Positions 1-11,887 of a stretch of 64,000 nt of DNA are shown in pieces. The stretch lies in NCBI GenBank assembly GCA_905250125.1, contig CAJNOL010000128.1:62001-126000 (forward strand), given 5' to 3'. The translations under genes were made by a program, and so were the position numbers. Under the pieces are notes generated by a model. That model ran no database searches. It had not been told where the DNA came from and saw nothing but the letters and a program-made list of their open reading frames with translations. Origin of the DNA: Rotaria sordida. Lineage: Eukaryota; Rotifera; Eurotatoria; Philodinida; Philodinidae. Within the stretch, counting starts at the first letter, position 1; each line of letters begins with the position of its first letter.

Positions 1-1336
1 AGAATTTGAAGATGACCACTTGCTTTTAATGGACGATCAATTGGATGAATAAGATCTTGATTACCTGGACCAGGACCTTGACGTACAGTTGATGGCATAC
101 CTTCGATAAAACCCAAATCACGACATTCAGCCAAATTTTCAGCAAGTGTCTTTCCAGTAACTGTCATTATATCACCATGAATTTTACCTTGTGAAAGTAA
201 ATATTTAAGTACGGCAGGTGTTCCACCAATTGAATGCAAATCAGCCATAAGATATTTGCCAGATGGTCGAAGATCAGCAATATATGGAGTACGACGTGAA
301 ATTTCTTGAAAATCTTCTAAAGCTATTGGAACATCAGCTGCATGACCCATAGCAATTAAATGAAGTACAGAATTAGTTGAACCACCAAGAGCATTAGTCT
401 ATTGAAAATTGTTTAATATAAAGAAATAATCATAAAATGTTTTACTTACCACAGTAATAGCATTTTCAAATGCTTTTCGAGTCATAATATCTTTTGGTTT
501 AATATCTTTTTCAAGTAATATACGTATTGCTTCTACAGCTCGTTTACATTCAGCTAATTTAAGTGGATTAGCAGCAGGTGTTGATGAACTATATGGTAAT
601 GAAAGACCCATGGCTTCAATAGCTACAGCCATTGTATTAGCAGTATACATACCGCCACAAGCTCCCTATTAAACAAGAAAAAAGTTCAAATAAATGCTAG
701 AACTTCAAAAAAATAAAAATAAAAATAAATGAATACCTCGCCTGGACAAGCATGTCGAACAACATCTTGTCTTTCTTCATCACTTATTTCTCCTTTAACA
801 TATTGTGCATAAACTTCAAATGTAGATTCAATATCAATAGTTCGTGTACATGAACCTAATGTTGTATGACCAGCTCCAATTGTTCCACCATAAATCATCA
901 ATGCTGGACGATTAAGTCGAGCCATTGCAATAACAGATCCAGGCATATTCTTATCACAACCAGGTATTGTTATAAGACCATCATACCAATGTGCACTCAT
1001 AACACTTTCAATAGAATCAGCAATTAAATCACGTGATGGTAAAGAATATGACATGCCCGCTGTACCCATAGATATAGCATCACTAACACCTATTGTATTA
1101 AAACGCATACCGACAAGATTATTTTGTTCAATGGATTCACGCATTGATGTCTGTACACAATTAGCTAAACGAGCTAAATGTATATTACATGGATTTCCCT
1201 CGTACCACATTGAAACAATACCAACTTGAGCTCGAGCCATATCGGGTTCAGTAAGACCCGTAGCATAGAGCATAGCTTGAGCCGTTCCATATGCTTTATC
1301 TTGAGTTAAATGTGAAGAATATTTATTTGACGGCAT
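1..1336 (-). CDS. Dihydroxy-acid dehydratase (IlvD/Ilv3 family), 3' part outside window
   Basis: The enzyme dehydrates 2,3-dihydroxy-isovalerate and 2,3-dihydroxy-3-methylvalerate in valine/isoleucine synthesis, using an Fe-S cluster. Exons: 737-1336, 450-665 and 1-398 (open at the window edge), giving about 404 of the usual ~570 residues. Introns of 71 and 51 nt are GT-AG and keep frame. Visible motifs: NPC with Cys50, GCDKNMPG with Cys127, CPGEGACGG at residues 197-205, then MYTANTM and LGGSTN. All are classic for the family and supply the cluster cysteines. The wording (NKYSS near the start, [13 protein letters not shown]) looks closer to fungal Ilv3 than to E. coli IlvD from memory, which is unproven. 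The start ATG lies right before the conserved core, so no mitochondrial presequence is visible; an upstream exon cannot be excluded. Animals normally lack this enzyme, so horizontal acquisition is the likely origin (inference). Confidence 0.93.
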
Positions 1337-2267
1337 GTTAGGTTAAGACAAACAAAATAAAATGATAAATGTTGGCGTCTTCTCACCTTAAAAGTATACA
1401 ATGTGATCAGATAACTATTATTTATTCTTATCGCGAGAAGAGAAAAAGGAGACAAAAATGAAAAGGCCAGATATAGCTCGATTAAAAGAATCGTAATTAC
1501 ATATAATAAAGGTTATATCATCACACAAATGTTATTTTTTAACTTTCTTTTTCCATAGAGATCTTAATAGCTTTCACTATCGTTGTCGATACTTCTGTAG
1601 AAAAATAAGTCGGACTGTATATAATAATAAGAATTAATTTCGTTTTTTGTATTTTTTCATATTCACACACTTTTTTCATTCATCTTCGACATCAATAACT
1701 AATTATAGAAGTGAAATATACATCTTCATCATCATCATCATAAAAAGTCCTGTACTATGATTTATATAGATTCTTTAATCGATATGAGAATTAATTAGTA
1801 TATACAGTGTTCTGTTATAAAAATAAATTTAAGAAAACAAATTCTTTGTCAATACCTTTCATTAATTAATGAGAAAATGAAAATATTTGTAAGCTGATAT
1901 CGAGCACTGGTGGTTCAGTGGTAGAATGCTCGCCTGCCACGCGGGCGACCCGGGTCCGATTCCCGGCCAGTGCACTCTTCTCTTTTTTTTTCGTTTTCAT
2001 GATAAAGCTATATAAATATTTAGTTATTGATAAATTCAAATGTTGTTTTTGTTCTTCTTTGCTGAAATAATAAAACATTTCATATCGTATTTTTTTTATA
2101 TAATTACAGTTCATTTTATTTTTTTTTCTGATGGCACTGATATATATATGTATCTATATATATATATATATATGAATATGTATACTTCGAAAGAAAGAAA
2201 AAAAATTAAAACATTAGAAGACAAACGAAGAAAGCAAAAAAAAAAAGAGGAAGTGAAAATAACATCA
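1337..2267. other. Intergenic region with one tRNA gene
   Basis: About 930 bases separate the dehydratase start from the 3' end of the bHLH gene. Apart from the tRNA-Gly it holds AT-rich DNA, a (ta)n run near 2141-2172 and homopurine/homopyrimidine tracts. The dehydratase promoter should lie just right of 1336. No protein-coding exon is supported; open frames across the tRNA are artefacts. Confidence 0.6.
1904..1974 (+). tRNA. tRNA-Gly (GCC)
   Basis: The 71-nt cloverleaf folds cleanly. Acceptor stem GCACTGG pairs perfectly with CCAGTGC, the D-arm is GTTC/GAAT, anticodon stem CTCGC pairs with GCGGG, the anticodon loop is CTGCCAC, the T-arm is CCGGG/CCCGG, and the discriminator base is A. Pol III boxes A and B lie inside. 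A T-run terminator follows within about ten bases. It is the only tRNA here with a fully Watson-Crick acceptor stem at position 6-67. Confidence 0.97.
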
Positions 2268-5200
2268 TCACGATGTAGCAACAGGTTGATGTAGAATGTT
2301 TGTTGTCGATGTTGTTAATGAATCTGTATTAATACCAATAGTTTGTTTTGTTGGTGAAACCACCGGTGATGAATGTCTATTTATTAGACTAGCTATGGAC
2401 GGTAATGGTGAAATTTGTTGATGTTGTTGTTGTTGTAAATGTGAACTTGTACCTTTTGTAAACATATCTACAATTTCATATCGTATATCAGTTATTGGTG
2501 TTAATGTTGTTGATAAGTTATCTTTAGTTGTTGTTAATAAATTACATGGTTGATCAAGATAAAGATGTCTTGTTGTATTATAATCAAGTAAATTTTCCGA
2601 ACGTGTTGGTATTGATGTTGGTAATGTTTGTAATAAATTTGTTGTTGGTATTGATGATAATTTTCGTTTTGATGGTTTTGACCTTTGACGTGTTGTATTT
2701 TTTCGATTATTTAATAAGATAATTTTCGAATCGACTGTATCTGAAGAAATAAAACAAAAAAAGAAAATTTTCTATTGTGAAAAATAAAAAATATATATAT
2801 TTTAGTCATAATAAGCAGCAAAGCATTATTTTGTTTTTTTTTTAATCGCTATTTATTTGCAAACAAAACAAAGCAAAGCACATATTTAGCAAACAGCAAA
2901 TGTAAAACACTCACATGAATTGTTTATATTAGTTTTAATTCCATGATGATGATTATTATTATTATTATTATTGGCATCGAAATCATCATGTCCATTAATT
3001 AATTTTTTTTTTGTTACATGTAAATCCTCATCATCATCATCAAATGTTCGATACATTTCAGCTTCAGAAGCTGTACAAGTTGATATTGAACGATCAATAT
3101 CAGAACATGTATCGAGCCATGTATCAACATCATGTCCTTCAGAATTTAATTCAGTTTTAAGTACACCAAGACGTTTTTGTAATTCAATATTATTCGATGT
3201 TAATTGGGCAATTTCTTTTTCATATTGACGTTCTTTTCGTGTTAAAGCCTAATATAAAAAAAAAAAAAAATTTTGTTTCTTCGTTTTTTTTTTGTTTCGC
3301 AAGAAAATAAACAAGCAATTTTACTTGAATATATTTAATAGCCATATTAAGTACTTGAAGATTTGTTATTTTTCGATCTCGTTGACATGGTACTTCGGCT
3401 TTGAGTGAATCAAAGCAATCTTTTAAATGAGCTCGTCTAAAAAGAAAAATATGATGCAACATTCAATTTTATTTTATTTTATTTTTTTACTATTAGAAAA
3501 GTACCTTCGAGCTTCTTTTGGAGATACCATCAAGGAAAAAAAGATAGTGATAATACAATTTTTATTCCACTATTCAATACACATGACTATCGCTAGCCAA
3601 TAAGAGATTTATGAAGTTTTTTTTTTACGTTGTTTTTTTTTATTTGTTTTGAAACTTTAGAAAGATTTTTCAATCGAAGGGGATTTTTTTTATTTTATAA
3701 ATGATAATAATAGATGTCGCAACTTACCGATGTTTTTCTAATCGATTATGTATTTCACGATCACGACATGATGTTTGAGCACTAAAGAAAAAGTTTTTAT
3801 GAGAAATAAAAAAAATTTATCTATATTGAAATATTACCGATTAGATATTTCACTGTTTCTATCTGCACTTGGATTATTTTGATCAATATCATCATCATCA
3901 TCATCATCATCATCGTCATCATCTTTGTTTTGATTAGTTTTATAATTTTGTTGAATTGCATGATTAAGATGATGTAAATTAAGATTAAGATCAAGTTGAA
4001 GTTGTTCTGTAAGATTTTCAGTTTTAATTAATGATAATGTTGGTAATATTGTTGTTGAATTTGTATTTACTGTTGTTGATGAAAGAACACTTGTTGGAAT
4101 ATGATGATGGTGATTATTATTATTATTATTATTATTAGGAGTTTGGCGATCGCCTAAAATTTTTTATTCAAAAATTAAATAATATTATATATAGTATAAA
4201 TGACATACTCCACCACATCATGAAAATACATATACACTCGTTAAGATATAGATAAGAGTAAATATGTATGTATGCTGTGACGATTCTATCTCTTCTTTTT
4301 CCAATCACTCACTATATATATATATATGGACGGCCGTCTGTCCGTCTCAATAAACAAGTCGTCAGGCAAAAGATGACGAAAGAGAAGAATAAGAAGGAAG
4401 AAAAAGGAAATGAATATGACACGCACGCACATGCATTTATATGTCTTCGCGTCATTGAAAGATTTATATATATACAATAGGATATCTGTTTTATATTATT
4501 ATTTCGGAATATAGTTAAAAAAGAACAAGAAATGTTTATAGTTTTCTTCTCAAGATATATATCTTTTATATATTTCATTGAAATAAAAACTAAAGAATTT
4601 CGTTGTAAAACTTAAACACTCACTTTGAAACGATACCAATTCACATTGCATATCTATTGATAATTATAAAACCCAAAAAAAAACGAAAGCAAAAAAATGG
4701 AGTCTTCTTATATATCAAAAAGAAAAAGAGTAATTGACGACAAGAAAAAATGATTGGATTGAATGCTCGTATTGACGCACGTCACACATGAGCGAATTTT
4801 TCCTGCTTTTACTATTACCGCTACTTTATGCTACACGTCTATAAATTATGATTACTATAGCCATATTATTGATCGAATGTGTCATTACAAAAACAAAATA
4901 TACATTATAAAGACATGACTCTTGAAGAGAAATATGAGCTACCTGTCTCAATCAACCTTAACGAAATGGGGAAACAAGGACAATTTTTATTCAAGTTTAA
5001 AATAATCAAAACAAATCTTTTTTTTTTGTTGTTTTTTCTTTTAAATTTTATTTAATATATAAAAAACAAAAAACTAATGTAAAAAAATATCTTTTATAAC
5101 TATTCTTTCTGTCTACAGATATGTTTACATAAATTGATTGTTAGCCACGTGCATGATTCATTCATTCATTATACACGTGGGATTCTCTATGTCTTATGAT

Positions 5201-5342
5201 CCTACTAACATGAGAGAAGAAGAAAAAAAAATCCGAGACTAAGTGAGTCACACTCACCTCTGACTAGCCGTTTTTTGGGTGGTATTGATTGTTGACTTTC
5301 CAAAATTTGTGCAGCTTGTAGCAATGTTTCAATATTCATCAT
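2268..5342 (-). CDS. MNT/MXD-like bHLH-leucine-zipper transcriptional repressor
   Basis: Predicted nuclear MAX-network repressor of 457 aa. Exons: 5258-5342, 3838-4153, 3728-3781, 3325-3436, 2915-3248, 2268-2740; all phases join. Residues 3-17 (NIETLLQAAQILESQ) match the Sin3-interaction helix at the N terminus of MXD/MNT proteins. The basic region (about 142-154) reads HNRLEKHRRAHLK, with the His, Glu and Arg used by this family to contact CACGTG. Helix-loop-helix follows to about residue 190 and a leucine-rich zipper (residues 190-225) after it. The rest is low complexity: runs of Asn, His and eleven Asp, and a Ser/Thr/Gln-rich tail. The first intron (4154-5257) is long and carries two CACGTG sites. 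MNT is the best guess because the zipper and length fit it, but MXD or MGA-like cannot be ruled out. Confidence 0.88.
5146..5179. promoter_or_regulatory. Paired CACGTG E-boxes in intron 1 of the bHLH repressor gene
   Basis: Two palindromic CACGTG sites lie at 5146-5151 and 5174-5179, 28 bp apart, about 165-195 bp downstream of the start codon of a gene whose product should bind this very site. A third lies upstream at 6064-6069. Feedback control is an inference. Confidence 0.5.
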
Positions 5343-7777
5343 CGATATGATTATTTTATATATGGTATGTATTAAATATATATATAGATATAGATATATA
5401 ATATTATTTCGAAAACGATTTTCTTTTCTTTTTTCAAAGATATCAAATGATAATAATAACGATGGATGAATAGATGAAGTTGGTTAAGAAGAAAGAGAAG
5501 AAAAAAAAAACATATACACAGACACAGAAAACAAAAAGTAATCAAACTATATTGTATTGAAGATTGAATGAAAAATTGTTGATGTCGTTGTTATTTCTAC
5601 TTTTGTTGCTGCTATTACCACTGCTGCCATTCGATTCTTTCAGCTGCGTAAAGCATGTAGTCGTCGACTGTCGATCGGTCGTGCGGCGCACTCATGATGT
5701 TGGCATTGTAGAAGAAGAAGAAGAAGAAAAAAAAAAGAGAAGAGAAAGAAGAAAAACGTGGGCACAGGCCATGCAAACATACAAACACGAGAAAGAGAGA
5801 AGAAAAATGCGAGACAACACCAACAAGCAATGAGGAAAGAAAGAGAGACATGAGGGCATAAAAATACAAATGATGATTTGCGTATGTGTATGTGTGTGTG
5901 TGCTCGAGAATCAAGAAAAGAAAAAAAAAGACGTCGATACAGCGACACACAAAAGCCACGAAACAGTGTGCGTGTCAAACAAAAAAAGAGAAAGATGTAA
6001 AAGAAGAAGAAAGAAAGAAAAGAAAGTGAATATAGATGTGTATACAACTAAAGGAGAAATTTACACGTGTAATATTTGCACCAGTTATTCTCCCTTTTTT
6101 TTCTTTATTATTCGACTCTCAGACGTTTGAGACGAACGAGTAGAAGTTACTCGTGTTATATATATATATGTTTGTGTGTGAGTGATATGAAGAATTGCAC
6201 AAAATTGGGAGTGAAAGGGAACAACAAACATATGGAATGTAAAAATGCAATAGAAAGAAGAAAGTTTAGCATACTTTTTTTCCTTTTTCCTTTTCTTTTT
6301 TTTTTGTGTATTAAACTAACGGTGACAATCGACTCAGTTTTATGTCATACGTTTCTAGACACTCGTAAAATTGATCGGCAATTAACTTTTTTTCCTTGGC
6401 CATTGACAACAATATAAACTTTCAACAATCAACTCATTACCATTATAAAAATGGTCTTTTTTTTTTGTATTTCTCTTCTTTTTTCTTTCTCTCAAATTTC
6501 TTTAGAAATTTGTCATACACTCGTACTAAATAAAGGACAAGTTCATCGTCATTCTTCTTATGTTACCGTTGTTTTTTTATATCAGACTAAACATACTTAC
6601 ATTTCATGTCAGTATCAAGAAATTTTACTAAGACATCATGACATTTTATGTCTAAATGAATAAATAAGAGAAAATTAATGTTTTTCTTTCATATTTTAAT
6701 ATGAAACTATTCATGTCTAAACGTTTTCTTATTAGTCTTATCAAAGATTTCATTGATTAATGACAATAATAATACTAGCAAAGAAAAAAAAAACATGAAT
6801 ATTATTGATAATAATAAATCTTTATTTAACCAAAGATTCAAATTTCTATTTTCATTAATATTTTACTTTTCGTTTTTAAAATTAAATTAAAACTAGAGAA
6901 CTTCAAAATAACATTTTATTACATAGAAAGTAATGCAAATGTAACATGTAAAGCAAAACACATTTCAAGGATTCAAAATAATATTTTTAGATAAGATAGT
7001 ATTCTTTTAAATTAAAGAGTAAGCTGTCTAGGCGCTTCTATTATACTAAAACAGTTGCTGTATATATTTCAAAAGTTATTTTTTTCTATATATGTCACTC
7101 TATGCTAGAGACTGTCGAATCGAACATTTTTGAACACGAATCTCAATCGTACTTCTAATTTCAACGAAATTTTTTAATCTGACTCTTCAAATCACTCCGA
7201 AAATGCAAGATACTTTTTATCAATTATTTATATTTTCGTAATAACACATTCTACACATTTCTTAGATAATCTTAACGATGATCGCCTGATTCTTGCCGGG
7301 TATGAATGATTTGGGTCGGTCATGAGTTCAAAACAAGCTCTACTGTTTCTACTTCATGCTCAATGTTAATCGACTTAAAGGAATCTATTTTTATAAGGTC
7401 AAACTATCATTTTTTATAACCCTCGATATATTTTAATAACAAAGACAAGATTTTGCACCATAAGGTTATATAATTTTCTCTTTCTTTCATTATTAACTTT
7501 ATTGAATAAAACATGTCTTTCTATAAATAGTATTTATTCCAAAAAAAGAAATTGAAAAGAACAAGATAATAATTTATGAGTATTTAAAAAAATAAAATCA
7601 AAATAAACTGTACTTATTTTCATTGTTACTCTTTTTTTTGTCTGTTATCTTTTTATACATAAAAGAATAACTATGTTCATATAGAAAAAAAAAAGTTATA
7701 AATCTGACAAAAAATATTCGGCATGAAAAAAATAAAATATAAATAAATTGGTTTCGTTTTTTATCATATACAGATAT
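5343..7777. other. Intergenic region, no supported gene
   Basis: This 2.4 kb stretch includes the promoter side of the bHLH gene. From about 5500 to 6350 it is strongly strand-biased (A/G-rich runs with a CT-rich complement), with (tg)n near 5885-5905 and one CACGTG at 6064-6069. From 6400 on it is plain AT-rich DNA. Several long frames here (for example 5640-6047 on minus) are low-complexity translations with no domain, codon-pattern or splice support. I see no gene. Confidence 0.6.
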
Positions 7778-8790
7778 TTATTGCTCTAATTCTTTATTTC
7801 GTTTTCGAGCATGACGTACAATAAAATGGCCATTTGAATTAATTATCCATATATAATTTTCATTTATTAAAGTCCATTGTCCATGTTCTCCATATGATTG
7901 AAGCATAAGAAATGGATAATCTGAAGCCATACGTATAGATTCTCCTGAATAAAGTTTTTGCATTCGTCGATCAAATAAATCAATACGCCATTTACGATGA
8001 TGTTTTAATCTTATAAGTAATGCGATAGTACCCATCGATGGATGTGCTCGAATTAATTGGATAAATTTATCTGTATTATATATATCAATTAAATCTGTAC
8101 GTGACCATGTTCGACATAATGTCCATGATGGTAAGCAGTAACGATAGAGAACATCTTGTCGACAAAGAATATATGTATCATAACCAAGTACAGTTAATGA
8201 CCAAAAACGATCATTTAAAGATGGAGAATTTAATTCAACTATTAATTGATTAGATTGAAAAGAATAAGAACATACAACATCATCACCTAATATTAAAAAT
8301 GAATTTATATATTTTGACCAACAAATATCTCGAATGCTACCATAGGTATCACTAGGCCAAATAATATCATTTAGTTTTGATGTTGATAATGTTAGATCAA
8401 ATAGAAGAAGTCGATCAGTACCACTATTTAATAAAAGTAAACAAGTATCTGATATAGCTAAACATGATGCAGTATTTATCTAAATTAGACAAAAACATAA
8501 ATAATGATATGTTGAAAAAAAAAAGAACTGACTTCAGATGGAATATTATGATTCAATGAACAGCATGTCAATTCGCATTCATTTGTATTTGTCAGACATA
8601 TTGACATAACTGTAGTATATTCTATAAAATCTTTTAAGATAGTCTTGTTATTTTCTAAATAATATATGCTTCTTTTTTTTAAATTCTTTATCAAACAAAT
8701 GGATAAGTACATTTGTCTTATGACAAGGTGAAAAATCATGACGTCATCTAAAAATCTCCCTTCGATATGCAAAAAAAAACTATGAATCAT
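7778..8790 (-). CDS. Unrecognised beta-propeller-like protein
   Basis: Two exons, 8533-8790 and 7778-8479, joined across a 53-nt GT-AG intron that keeps frame. With the first ATG the protein has 319 aa; Met62 (ATG at 8605-8607) is an equally likely start because residues 1-61 look unlike the rest. The body repeats blade-like units: a hydrophobic strand, then a Gly/Asp turn, then an aromatic strand (such as SIRDICWSKYINSFLILGDD and YGEHGQWTLINENYIWIIN). This suggests a WD40/NHL-like propeller of perhaps four or five blades. No signal peptide or catalytic motif is visible. It stands alone between the bHLH gene and CCT7. I do not recognise the family, and it could be lineage-specific. Confidence 0.6.
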
Positions 8791-9043
8791 TGCGAAAGCT
8801 GGTTTTTTGATCGGTTATATTTTTTTGCTAATAAAAAAAAGAAGAAGAAAACATTAGACGCTCATGCGTTTTGTTTTATGTGCTGTGTGTCAACTGTAGT
8901 TCGAAAAAAAAGAGTTGGGAAAAAACAACCACACAACACACAGTTGCCTAGAAGAAAAAGAAAACCAAGTGACTAAATAATCGCATAACAGTAATAACAA
9001 GAATAACAACAAGTGTCATCGTCATTCTTTGATTTTTTTTTAT

Positions 9044-11742
9044 TTAGGCCATATTCATTGCTTTGGCAGCATTCGATGGTTCAGCCGATGATTTTGGTAC
9101 TTTTATTGTTTCATCAACACTTAAAATTAAACAAGCTGCTTCACTTGCTGCTGTTATTGCATTAATTTTAACAACAGCTGGTTCCCAAACAGCTGCAGTA
9201 AAATTATCACTAACATCTTCATGCATGATATCAACACCGAACCACATATGATCTATAAAAGAAAAAAAAACAAAAGCTCATCATACAAATTAAATCTTTT
9301 CTTTTGTTTTTTAAATTACTTTCAGCATGTTTTTGTCGAAGTTTATTTAAAATATTTGTTGCATCAAATCCAGCATTTTCACATAATTGTCTTGGTATAA
9401 CTTCAAATGCTTTAGCATATGCAGCAATAATTAATTGTTCTTTACCAGGTACAGTTCGACTATAATCACGTAAAGTACGACTTAATGCCATTTCAATTGC
9501 ACCACCACCAGCAACAATTGAATCATTTTTAACAGCACGTCGTACAATCATAATAGCATCATGTAATGAACGTTCAACCTCATCAATAAATTGTTCAGCA
9601 CCACCACGTAAAATCATTGTAGCTGTTTTAGCTTTTGGACAACCAGTAAAAAAATTATAACGTTCCGAACCAATTTGACTTTCTTCAAATATTTCACATG
9701 TACCCATAACTTGTTGAGATTGTTCATTAAGATTTTCAACTGTTGTTATTATTGCACCACCACATGCTTTTTGTGTACGTTTAAGATCATCTTCTTGTAC
9801 ACGACCAGCACAAAACATGTCACTTAAAAAAACAAAAAAAAAAGAAATTTTTGTTTTAACGAAAATTATTCAATAAATATTATTTTACCGATCAGCAAAA
9901 TATTGTGTTGCAACATCACCAATTGGTAATTTAGAAAGTACAACATTAACACCAGCTGCATGAAGTTTTTCAAGTTTATCATAAAGAATTGACCATTCAG
10001 CATCAACAATTTTTTGATATTCCTATGGATAGATTTTAAATCAATAAATAATATAAAAAAAAAACATTACACAAAAAATCTTACAGCAACATTATCAAGA
10101 CGAATTTCAGCATTATCACGTTCAGCTTTAAGTTCAAGTTCAATATTAAGTAAAGCTATTTTTGGTTTTAAAAATTTTTTATGTTGCATTTCAAAACCAG
10201 CATAAGAAAATGTTTTTTTAAATGCAACACCATCAACAATACGTGACTCCTAAATAATTCAAAAAAAAAAAAACAAAGTGTTTTATCTTATTCAATAAAA
10301 TTCTCTACCTCAAGTGAACCACCTGTTACTTTTTTAATACCAATCCTTAAAAAAAACAAAACCCAAACCAAAAATTCAAATAATTATAAATAAATTTTAA
10401 ACATACATATTCAATGGAAGTAATTCATCTAACATAAGTACAGCATCAACAACCATTTTTGAAAAAAATTCTCTTTGTCGTGCAATCAGTTTTGAACTTA
10501 ATGTTGTTTGAGCACATTTTTCAAGTAAAGCTCGATGTTCTCTAAAAAAAAAACATGAATTATTAGTGCAATCCCTGGAGGACTAAAATATAAAACACGA
10601 TGTAATTGCTCTTGCTAATCATAGGAAGATTCCATTTATTTTGAGGCACATTTCTTTATCATCCGTTAGAAACATAATAAAGAAACATTGCATATATCGG
10701 ATGTCTAAAAGTCATTTTAACGACAATGTTGCTATGTTTTGACCACATGGACTGATTTTTTCATCACTGATAAAGGTATGTTTATATTCATAAGAAAAAT
10801 ATTGACAAAAACTGTAAACACGTTATTGATATATGGTCGTTAATCGATTATCAAGAATGTCTGTGGAAGGTTCACAAGCGTTTATAAACTACAAGTCAAT
10901 TATTGGCCAAAGAACAGAATATATGTTTCTCTTCTTGTCCTAGAACCTTTTTTGTAAAATCTTCTGTGTGTAACCGTCAAATTCTTTATATCATTTCTTC
11001 AAGAAATAGCAATAAAAAACGTTCTTACACACAGCAACTATATATGACATGCGTAACTTTACATTATTATGTCTCGATGAAGAAATCTTGATAATTCTAT
11101 TTACTTAGAATATATATGTCAGATTGCCAAACATAAAACTATAAACATTGCTTCAAGTGGTATTATGAAAAATATATATAAATCTTCCTCTACAAACACC
11201 TTTTTCTGTGGTCAAAATCTTATTATCATTGTTCTATTTTATATACTTCAACATTCATTTTAAATCATGTTTCACAAACAAACAAAATTTCATTCTTACT
11301 TGGCATCATCCGATTTAACATAAACAGCAATTTCTTTAACTTTTTTTGTAGCTAATGCTGTTGCTTTACGTATAGCCCGAATAATAATTGTTGGATGCAT
11401 ACCATCTTCAATAAATGTTTTAGTATTTTTTAATATTTCGACTGTTAATAAAACAACTGATGTTGTACCATCACCAACTTCTGCATCTTGTGATTTAGCT
11501 ATATCAACAAGTGTACGTGCTGCTGGATGAATAATTTCAAGTAATTTAAGAATTGTTGCACCATCATTTGAAATTGTTGCTTTACCACGATTATCAACAA
11601 TTAATTTATCCATGCCACGTGGACCTAATGTTGTCCGTATAGCTTCAGCAACAGCTTGACATGCACTTATATTTGATATTATTTGTGATTTTCCTTGTGA
11701 TGAATCAGTACCTTCTTTAAGAATAATTATCATTGGTTGCAT
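9044..11742 (-). CDS. CCT7: T-complex protein 1 subunit eta (CCT7)
   Basis: Subunit of the cytosolic TRiC/CCT chaperonin that folds actin, tubulin and other proteins using ATP. Exons: 11300-11742, 10407-10541, 10309-10345, 10085-10249, 9889-10022, 9320-9822, 9044-9252, giving 541 aa, close to the usual ~543. Nucleotide-site motifs GPRGMDK and GDGTTSV lie in exon 1. The eta-typical stretches FYVE-free but diagnostic include [31 protein letters not shown] and [16 protein letters not shown]. Equatorial, intermediate and apical segments are all present. Only the first intron (10542-11299, 758 nt) is long; it holds repeat-like DNA that shares a segment with an ABCA intron. The other introns are 49-70 nt. 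Confidence 0.97.
10542..11299. repeat. Long CCT7 intron 1 with dispersed repeat segment
   Basis: The segment around 10566-10630 (containing ATCCCTGGAGG, then AAAACACGATGTAATTGCTC) is recognisably similar to 58148-58205 in an ABCA intron, in the same orientation. Short inverted matches (for example TGTGTGTAA near 10966 and TTACACACA near 11025) suggest a decayed foldback element. Exact ends cannot be set by eye. Confidence 0.45.
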
Positions 11743-11887
11743 TTTTTAATAATGATGATGAAAAAATTCTTTTTTTCTTTTGTTTTTTTTTTGTTAATCT
11801 GAAAAAAGAAAACTTTTAATTTCTAAATCATACTCAGTTTATTTTTTTTTGATTTATTTGGACACGCAATCTACATCGAAAGACTGT

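Noticed and set aside
1866..2114. Minus-strand frames with the phrase ALAGNRTRVARVAGEHS, repeated at 22949-23182 and 26006-26236
   Set aside because: These are translations across tRNA-Gly genes; the identical phrase comes from the tRNA sequence.
4268..4578. Overlapping frames inside intron 1 of the bHLH gene
   Set aside because: They are in intronic, repeat-like DNA on both strands and show no splice support.
5615..6417. Several long overlapping frames on both strands
   Set aside because: They are Phe/Leu/Lys/Arg-rich translations of purine/pyrimidine-biased DNA with no domain, no matching splice sites and frames on both strands at once.
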